Shown here: positions 6,785 to 11,018 of the stretch, in pieces
Layout of the letters: each line of letters begins with the position of its first letter
Numbering within the stretch: position 1 is the first letter of the stretch
Source: an uncultured Gemmiger sp.
Lineage (GTDB): Bacteria; Bacillota; Clostridia; Oscillospirales; Ruminococcaceae
Direction of reading: 5' to 3'
Assembly: GCA_944382805.1 (NCBI GenBank)
Contig: CALWNS010000120.1
Span: forward strand, 1 to 11,018
DNA length: 11,018 nucleotides
Program-made: the position numbers and the translations under genes
The notes under the pieces: generated by a model
The model's database searches: none
The model's input: the letters and a program-made list of their open reading frames with translations, nothing else
Told to the model about the DNA's origin: nothing

Positions 6785-6810
6785 ACGGGTTTCCCGCCGT
6801 TCAAGTTTTT
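6784..6810 (+). terminator. Weak candidate terminator after the wall-protein operon
   Basis: AACGG (6784-6788) can pair with CCGTT (6797-6801), or CGGG (6786-6789) with CCCG (6793-6796). Four bases after the CCGTT arm comes TTTTT. The stem is short, so efficiency is doubtful. Confidence 0.3.
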
Positions 6811-6836
6811 GTGCCCGGCGCTTAAACACGGCTCGC

Positions 6837-6865
6837 TTGCGCCGGGGGGCGGCGCGGGGTACAAT
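6837..6865 (+). promoter_or_regulatory. Promoter of the XRE regulator gene
   Basis: TTGCGC (6837-6842), 17-nt spacer, TACAAT (6860-6865). The start of transcription is expected near 6872, giving a leader of about 40 nt before the ATG at 6912. The -35 hexamer is the same as in the nrdG promoter and the -10 the same as in the arsR promoter. Confidence 0.65.
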
Positions 6866-6911
6866 AAAGGCATGCCGGCCGGACAATACAAAGAAAGCGA
6901 GGAATGTCCTG

Positions 6912-7979
6912 ATGATGCCAACAACTTTGAGGATCGGCGCCAACATCGCCGCCCGCCGCCGCGCCCGCGGCCTGACGCAGGAACAGCTGGCCGCCAGCCT
7001 GGGGGTCAGCGCCCCGGCCGTGAGCAAATGGGAGACCGACAACTCCTACCCCGATATCACGCTGCTCTGCCCGCTGGCGCGGGCGCTGCGCTGCCGGGTG
7101 GACGAACTGCTGCAATTTACCCCCGCCATGACCGAAGCCGAGGCCGCGGAACACCTGGACGGCATCGTTCACCTGGCGCTTGCCGGCGACTGCGCCGGGG
7201 CGGAGCAGGCACTGACCGAACTTGTGCAGGAATACCCCGGCTGCGCAGTGCTGCAATACCATGCGGCGGTCGGCTGGTCGGCGCTGCAGATCTTTTTCCC
7301 GCAGGCCGCCGAAGCCGACCGCCAGCGCTGGCAGGCGCGCGCCCTGGCCCTGTGGGAGGAACTGCACAGCGGCAGCGACGCCGCCATGGCCCAGTACGCC
7401 GCCAACCAGCTGGCCTCCTATGCGGTGCTGCACGGCGAACTGGACCGCGCCGAGGCGCTGCTGGCCGAACTGCCGCAGCAGGTCGTGGACCCTACCATGA
7501 CCCGCTACCAGCTGCTGCTCAAACAGGGCGACCCGGACGCCGCCCGCGCCACGCTGCAAAAGCGCCTGTTCGCGCTGGTGCAGCAGGCGGCCGGCGTGCT
7601 GGCGGCCCTGCACGCCGTACTGCCGGAACCGCAGCGCCAGCTGGCGGCGGCCGAAGCGTACCACACATTGGCCGCCGCGTTCGGCCTGCTGGATTCAAGC
7701 GCGCTGCTGAAAGTGGAATCGCTGCTAAAAGAAGGCTGCGTGCCCCAAGCCGCGGCAGCGCTGGAGGCGTATGTCGATGCTCTGACCGGGCCGGTGCCCA
7801 CGCCGCCCCCGGCGCTGTTCGCCCCCACGCTGCCCGCCAAAGGCGCGGCGGCGGGCAAGGACCCGGACCTGCGCGCGCTGCGGCAGGTCTTGCAGCGCCA
7901 GCTGACGGCTGACCCGGCGTTTGCGCCGCTGCTGGACGAACCCCGCGCCCGCGCCGCGCTGGAAAAGCTGGCGGAATGA
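6912..7979 (+). CDS. XRE-family transcriptional regulator with long helical C-terminal region
   Basis: 355 aa from ATG 6912 (a second ATG follows at 6915). GAGGAA (6899-6904) lies 7 nt upstream, and the longer frame from 6837 would run through the promoter. Residues 7-70 are a Cro/CI-type helix-turn-helix: RIGANIAARRRARGLTQEQL, then GVSAPAVSKWETDNSYPDI with the recognition helix, then LARALRCRVDELL. Residues 75-350 are rich in Ala, Leu and Glu and look like stacked helical hairpins, possibly TPR-like, as in regulators that sense a peptide or partner protein. No specific ligand can be deduced. It is transcribed alone, between the wall-protein operon and a convergent metal operon. Its target is unknown. 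Confidence 0.85.
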   Translation: MMPTTLRIGANIAARRRARGLTQEQLAASLGVSAPAVSKWETDNSYPDITLLCPLARALRCRVDELLQFTPAMTEAEAAEHLDGIVHLALAGDCAGAEQALTELVQEYPGCAVLQYHAAVGWSALQIFFPQAAEADRQRWQARALALWEELHSGSDAAMAQYAANQLASYAVLHGELDRAEALLAELPQQVVDPTMTRYQLLLKQGDPDAARATLQKRLFALVQQAAGVLAALHAVLPEPQRQLAAAEAYHTLAAAFGLLDSSALLKVESLLKEGCVPQAAAALEAYVDALTGPVPTPPPALFAPTLPAKGAAAGKDPDLRALRQVLQRQLTADPAFAPLLDEPRARAALEKLAE

Positions 7980-8012
7980 GCGCCTGCGCGGTGCGGCGTA
8001 TAAGCTGACGCA

Positions 8013-8059
8013 AAAAAGGCAGGCGGCGGCCCCAAAAACGGGCCGCTGCCTGCCTTTTT
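8013..8059. terminator. Bidirectional rho-independent terminator
   Basis: A 15-bp stem (8018-8032 with 8040-8054, one G-U) closes a 7-nt loop CAAAAAC. It is flanked by AAAAA on the left and TTTTT on the right, so it terminates both the XRE gene and the convergent metal-ATPase operon. Confidence 0.9.
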
Positions 8060-8073
8060 CGGCTTTTACGGCG

Positions 8074-9933
8074 TTATTTTTTGACGGCCAGCATCCGCAT
8101 GGCGTTCAGAACGGCCAGCACCATCACGCCCACGTCCGCGAACACGGCCCACCACATATTGGCGATGCCCGCCGCGCCCAGCAGCAAAAACAGCGCTTTT
8201 ACGCCCAGCGCGAACACGATGTTCTCGTACACGATGCGCATACATTTGCGGGCGATGCGCATGGCCAGGCTGATCTTGGCCGGGTCGTCGTCCATCAGCA
8301 CCACGTCGGCGGCTTCTATGGCCGCGTCGGACCCCAGCGCGCCCATGGCGATGCCCACGTCGGCGCGGGTCAGCACCGGCGCGTCGTTGATGCCGTCGCC
8401 CACAAAGGCCAGGCTGCCGCCGCTGCGCGCGGCCAGCAGGCTTTCCACCCGCTCGCCCTTATCGGCGGGCAGCAGCTCGGCGTGGACTTCGTCCAGGCCC
8501 AGCTGCGCGGCCACGCCCTCGGCCACGGCCCTGCTGTCGCCGGTCAGCATCACGGTGCGCACGCCCTGGCGGCGCAGCGCGGCCACGGCCGCCGGCGCGG
8601 TTTCCTTTATTTCGTCCGCGATCAGGATGGAACCCAAAAACGCCCCGTCCCGCGCCACGTACACCACGGTGCCCACGCCTTCGTCCGGCGTATAGGCCAC
8701 GCCCTGCTCCTGCATCAGCTTGGCGCTGCCGGCCAGCACGCGCCGCCCGTCCACCAGCGCGGCCACGCCGCGCCCGGCGATCTCCTTTACATCGGTCACG
8801 CCGGCGGCGTCCGGCGCGGCGGGCAGCGCCTCGCGCAGGCTTTTGCTGATCGGGTGGCTGGAATAACTCTCCGCCCGCGCGGCGGTGCGCAGCAAATCGC
8901 CCTCGTCCACGCCGGGGGCCGGGCGCAGCCGGCTCACGCGGAAGGTGCCGCGCGTCAGCGTGCCGGTCTTGTCAAACACCACCGTGCCGGTATGGGCCAG
9001 CGTTTCCAGGTAGTTGCCGCCCTTGATCAGGACGCCGCAGCGCGAAGCCCCGCCAATGCCGCCAAAGAACGAAAGCGGGATGCTGATGACCAGCGCGCAG
9101 GGGCAGGAAATGACCAAAAAGGTCAGCGCGCGGCGCACCCACACGCCCCAGCCGCCGCCCAGCGCCAGCGGCGGCAGCACGGCCAGCGCCAGCGCCGCCA
9201 GGCAGACGGCGGGGGTGTAGTAGCGGGCAAACTTGGTGATAAAGTTTTCCGCCCGGGCCTTTTTCAGGCTGGAATTTTCCACCAGGTCCAAAATGCGCGC
9301 CACGGTCGACTGCCCGTAAGCCTTGCTGACCTGTACGCGCAGCAGCCCGTCCCCGTTCACGCTGCCGCTGATGACCGCATCGCCCGCCCGGGCGCTGCGC
9401 GGGCGGCTTTCGCCGGTCAGCGCGCTGGTGTTCAGCGTGCTTTCGCCGGAAAGCACCACCCCGTCCAGCGGGATCTTTTCGCCCGGGCGCACCACGATCA
9501 CCGCCCCCACCGGCACGTCCTCCGGGTCCACGGTCTGCACCGCGCCCGCCGCGTCCTCCAGGTTGGCGCTGTCGGGGCGGATGTCCATCAGCGCGGCGAT
9601 GCTGCGGCGGCTTTTGCCCACCGCGTAGCTCTGGAACAGTTCGCCCACCTGGTAGAACAGCATCACGGCCACGCCTTCGCCGTATTCGCCCAGCGCCACC
9701 GCGCCCACGGTGGCCACCGCCATCAAAAAGTTTTCGTCAAACACTTCGCCGTGTACGACCCCCAGCGCCGCCTTGCGCAGCACATCGTAGCCGATGACCA
9801 GGTAGGGGATCAGGTACAGCGCCAGCCACGCATACCACGGCAGGGCGGCCAGCCGGCCGGCCACGCTGAGCGCAGCGAACAAAACCGCGGCGATCACAAT
9901 GCGCCGCAGCACTTTTTTCTGCTTTTTCGTCAT
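8074..9933 (-). CDS. cadA: Zn/Cd/Pb-exporting P1B-type ATPase
   Basis: 619 aa heavy-metal P-type ATPase that expels divalent soft metals across the cytoplasmic membrane using ATP. Motifs: actuator TGES (173-176), metal-binding CPC (277-279) in the membrane, phosphorylation DKTGT (Asp321), HP (360-361) in the nucleotide domain, TGD (464-466) and GDGIND (512-517). Asp600 in FADVGVMVL matches the conserved last-helix Asp of ZntA-type pumps, and CPCALVISIPLSFFGGIGG is typical of the Zn/Cd/Pb subgroup rather than Cu pumps. Hydrophobic segments lie near 10-50, 85-110, 235-300 and 560-615. The N-terminal HMA domain usual in CadA/ZntA is absent; it is supplied by the separate gene just upstream. Start ATG with GAGGTG 7 nt upstream; 36 nt after the HMA gene. 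The exact metal cannot be fixed from sequence, so the symbol is by family (zntA is equally possible). Confidence 0.93.
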   Translation of the reverse strand: MTKKQKKVLRRIVIAAVLFAALSVAGRLAALPWYAWLALYLIPYLVIGYDVLRKAALGVVHGEVFDENFLMAVATVGAVALGEYGEGVAVMLFYQVGELFQSYAVGKSRRSIAALMDIRPDSANLEDAAGAVQTVDPEDVPVGAVIVVRPGEKIPLDGVVLSGESTLNTSALTGESRPRSARAGDAVISGSVNGDGLLRVQVSKAYGQSTVARILDLVENSSLKKARAENFITKFARYYTPAVCLAALALAVLPPLALGGGWGVWVRRALTFLVISCPCALVISIPLSFFGGIGGASRCGVLIKGGNYLETLAHTGTVVFDKTGTLTRGTFRVSRLRPAPGVDEGDLLRTAARAESYSSHPISKSLREALPAAPDAAGVTDVKEIAGRGVAALVDGRRVLAGSAKLMQEQGVAYTPDEGVGTVVYVARDGAFLGSILIADEIKETAPAAVAALRRQGVRTVMLTGDSRAVAEGVAAQLGLDEVHAELLPADKGERVESLLAARSGGSLAFVGDGINDAPVLTRADVGIAMGALGSDAAIEAADVVLMDDDPAKISLAMRIARKCMRIVYENIVFALGVKALFLLLGAAGIANMWWAVFADVGVMVLAVLNAMRMLAVKK

Positions 9934-9969
9934 GGAAAGGCACCTCGTTCGCCCCGGCGGGGCGGCGCT

Positions 9970-10185
9970 TTACAGTTCGATCTCGAAATCCGGTTCGATC
10001 TTCTTGGCGGCCTTTACGGCGGCTTTCAGCACGCTGGGGAACTGGGCGTCGTCGGCGTCCAGCAGCAGCTTCTGCGCCATAAAGCTCACGTTGCACTCGT
10101 TCACGCCGGGCAGCGCCTTGACGGCGTTTTCGATCTTGGCGGCGCAGTTGGCGCAATCGACCTCGATAGCAAATTTTTTCCTCAT
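9970..10185 (-). CDS. Heavy-metal-associated (HMA) domain metallochaperone
   Basis: 71 aa, one complete ferredoxin-like HMA domain. Metal-binding cysteines are Cys11 and Cys14 in VDCANCAAKIE. This DCxxC form is seen in Zn/Cd ATPase domains, whereas Cu chaperones usually have MxCxxC. The domain continues through ALPGVNECNVSFMAQKLLLD. It lies between the repressor and an ATPase lacking its own HMA domain, so it probably acts as the detached metal-delivery or regulatory domain of that pump. AAGGAG (10195-10200) lies 9 nt before the ATG; 18 nt separate it from the arsR stop. Confidence 0.9.
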   Translation of the reverse strand: MRKKFAIEVDCANCAAKIENAVKALPGVNECNVSFMAQKLLLDADDAQFPSVLKAAVKAAKKIEPDFEIEL

Positions 10186-10203
10186 AACGATCCGCTCCTT
10201 TGC

Positions 10204-10614
10204 TTATTCTTCTACGTGGTCCATGCCCAGCGCAATGATGCTGCGCACATGGTCGTCGTCCAGGCTGTAGTACACGGTCTTGCCGTCCCGGCGGAACTTG
10301 ACCAGCTTGCTGGCTTTCAGCACCCGCAGCTGGTGGCTGACCGCGCTCTGCGAAAGCCCCAGCGCCTGCGCAATGTCGCTTACGCACAGCTCGCTTTCAA
10401 ACAGGGCGTACAGGATCTTGATGCGGGTGGTATCGCCAAACACGCGGAACAGCTCGGCCAGGTCGTACAGCACTTCGTCCGCCGGCAGGCCGGCCTGCAC
10501 CTTGGCCAGGCAGGCCGGGTCGCCGGGGCAGTCCGGCGCGCAGACCGGCGCTTCGGCCCCCGCGCCGCCGTCCGGCGCGGCAAAGGCCCGCAGGGGGGGA
10601 TGGAATTGGTTCAT
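10204..10614 (-). CDS. ArsR/SmtB-family metal-responsive repressor (CadC/SmtB type)
   Basis: 136 aa dimeric winged-helix repressor that leaves DNA on binding metal. The helix-turn-helix runs from about 50 to 117 (FGDTTRIKILYALFESELCVSDIAQALGLS, split here as FGDTTRIKIL and ELCVSDIAQALGLSQSAVSH). The C-terminal alpha-5 zinc site is complete: Asp120-x-His122-x10-His133-x2-Glu136. The N-terminal tail has three cysteines (Cys25, Cys29, Cys35 in CAPDCPGDPAC), and Cys77 lies in the ELCVSD helix. This is the CadC-like set for a second Cd/Pb site, so it may sense both Zn and Cd/Pb. It is first gene of the metal operon, start ATG with AGGAGG 5 nt upstream, and is preceded by its own operator, implying autoregulation. 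Confidence 0.93.
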   Translation of the reverse strand: MNQFHPPLRAFAAPDGGAGAEAPVCAPDCPGDPACLAKVQAGLPADEVLYDLAELFRVFGDTTRIKILYALFESELCVSDIAQALGLSQSAVSHQLRVLKASKLVKFRRDGKTVYYSLDDDHVRSIIALGMDHVEE

Positions 10615-10626
10615 AGCGACCTCCTA

Positions 10627-10650
10627 ACACATGAGCAATTGTTCATATGT
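10627..10650. promoter_or_regulatory. Palindromic operator for the ArsR/SmtB repressor
   Basis: An imperfect 12-2-12-type inverted repeat in the leader. On the minus strand ACATATGA and TCATGTGT (7 of 8 complementary) flank the central ACAATTGC. The ATGAAC core resembles sites of SmtB, CzrA and ZiaR. It lies between the -10 element and the arsR start, covering the expected transcription start. Confidence 0.75.
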
Positions 10651-10654
10651 ATGC

Positions 10655-10683
10655 ATTGTACACCCCGCGCCGCCCCTTGTCAA
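10655..10683 (-). promoter_or_regulatory. Promoter of the metal-resistance operon
   Basis: On the minus strand: consensus TTGACA (10678-10683), 17-nt spacer, TACAAT (10655-10660). This is the best promoter match in the window, fitting a strong promoter held down by a repressor. Confidence 0.8.
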
Positions 10684-10695
10684 GGGGGCCGCGCG

Positions 10696-10735
10696 TTTTT
10701 TTTGGCGCGTTTTTTCCCGTTTTTTTATGGTTTTT
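10696..10735. other. Helically phased T-tracts upstream of the GH promoter
   Basis: Four T-runs of 8, 6, 7 and 5 (10696-10703, 10710-10715, 10720-10726, 10731-10735) have centres about 13, 10.5 and 10 bp apart, ending just before the -35 of the following promoter. Phased A/T tracts bend DNA and can act as UP elements. They stand out in this GC-rich sequence. Confidence 0.5.
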
Positions 10736-10738
10736 GCC

Positions 10739-10767
10739 TGGACGCGGCCGCGCGCAGCCTTTACAAT
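10739..10767 (+). promoter_or_regulatory. Promoter of the beta-galactosidase gene
   Basis: TGGACG (10739-10744, 4 of 6 to consensus), 17-nt spacer, TACAAT (10762-10767). A small hairpin (CCGCC 10782-10786 with GGCGG 10795-10799) lies in the leader just before the ribosome binding site. Confidence 0.55.
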
Positions 10768-10812
10768 AGAAAAAAAGACATCCGCCTGTGAAACGGCGGG
10801 GAGGGGGAACTT

Positions 10813-11018
10813 ATGACCTACACATTTTTGCCCGCGGACCCCGAGCCGCTGCTGCGCGGCCACCTGCATCTTGGCGGCGCCGACCCGGCGGGGGAGCGCA
10901 TCGATGTGACCAGCCGCTACCTGGAGCGCGGCGGACGGCCGGTGCTGCCCGTGATGGGCGAATACCACTTTGCGCGCGACCGGCGGGAAAACTGGTACCG
11001 GGAACTGTGCAAGATGAA
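10813..11018 (+). CDS. Beta-galactosidase-like glycoside hydrolase (GH35 type), 5' end only
   Basis: Only the first 68 codons lie in the window. After a short N-terminal extension the sequence reads VTSRYLERGGRPVLPVMGEYHFARDRRENWYRELCKM. This matches the first strand of the TIM barrel in GH35-type beta-galactosidases (usually G-E-x-H-x-x-R ... W ... L.KMK). Such enzymes remove terminal galactose from plant or host glycans. GGAGG (10800-10804) lies 8 nt before the ATG and a promoter is present upstream. No signal peptide is visible, suggesting a cytoplasmic enzyme. The catalytic acids are beyond the window, so the exact family is not certain (GH42 or another clan-A family is possible). Confidence 0.75.
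   Translation, partial: MTYTFLPADPEPLLRGHLHLGGADPAGERIDVTSRYLERGGRPVLPVMGEYHFARDRRENWYRELCKM

Noticed and set aside
3719..7042. 1107-codon minus-strand ORF across the wall-protein genes
   Set aside because: Antisense of three real genes; it includes the translated adapter peptide and Arg/Ala/Gly-rich low-complexity sequence.
10673..10687. Palindrome CCCCTTGTCAAGGGG as a second copy of the MITE-like element
   Set aside because: Only the core is shared, with no second terminal repeat or interior; it contains the -35 of the metal operon promoter, so I list it as promoter only.
7921..10791. 956-codon plus-strand ORF across the metal operon
   Set aside because: Antisense of the ATPase, HMA and ArsR genes and running through the bidirectional terminator; His/Gln/Ala-rich, no motif.
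1..11018. CRISPR arrays, tRNA or rRNA genes, insertion-sequence transposases, toxin-antitoxin pairs, defence islands
   Set aside because: None found by reading both strands: no regularly spaced repeats, no cloverleaf candidates, no transposase or defence motifs.

Overview
The window reads as a high-GC, anaerobic, Gram-positive gut-type bacterium. The likely placement is class Clostridia, order Oscillospirales (Faecalibacterium/Gemmiger/Subdoligranulum-like). This is an inference from the oxygen-sensitive class III ribonucleotide reductase, a SpoIID-like domain fused to peptidoglycan-binding repeats, strong AGGAGG ribosome binding sites, intergenic palindromic elements and codon use. No rRNA or other taxonomic marker is present.

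Layout, left to right. (1) 1-2164, minus: nrdD, the anaerobic ribonucleoside-triphosphate reductase. Its 3' end is just outside the window and it carries an in-frame TAG at 644-646. (2) 2165-2599: divergent control region with two pairs of NrdR-box-like palindromes, each pair spaced 32 bp, one pair per gene. (3) 2600-3148, plus: nrdG, the radical-SAM activase of NrdD. (4) 3149-3466: non-coding, with a MITE-like inverted-repeat element whose right end is also a terminator, a second short near-palindrome, and a hairpin that buries the next gene's Shine-Dalgarno. (5) 3467-6076, plus: one large gene for a SpoIID-like protein with six peptidoglycan-binding repeats, broken in this assembly by an Illumina adapter sequence at 5186-5243. 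(6) 6092-6784, plus: an M15-type peptidase with one peptidoglycan-binding repeat, in the same operon. (7) 6912-7979, plus: an XRE-family regulator with its own promoter. (8) 8013-8059: bidirectional terminator. (9) 10614-8074, minus: a three-gene heavy-metal operon (SmtB/CadC-type ArsR repressor, free HMA metallochaperone, Zn/Cd/Pb P-type ATPase) with a clear promoter and palindromic operator. (10) 10813 to the end, plus: start of a GH35-like beta-galactosidase gene, preceded by helically phased T-tracts.

How the genes work together: NrdG installs the glycyl radical on NrdD for anaerobic dNTP synthesis, and NrdR probably controls both genes. The two peptidoglycan-binding proteins look like a co-expressed cell-wall or spore-wall pair. 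The metal operon is a self-contained sense-and-export module.

The strongest unusual observations concern sequence quality: adapter read-through inside a coding region, and an amber codon in an otherwise intact essential-type gene. Both make gene models here unreliable unless corrected. I found no convincing new multi-gene system. The most biologically interesting items are the wall-protein pair without visible export signals, the SD-sequestering hairpin in front of it, and the paired NrdR sites.
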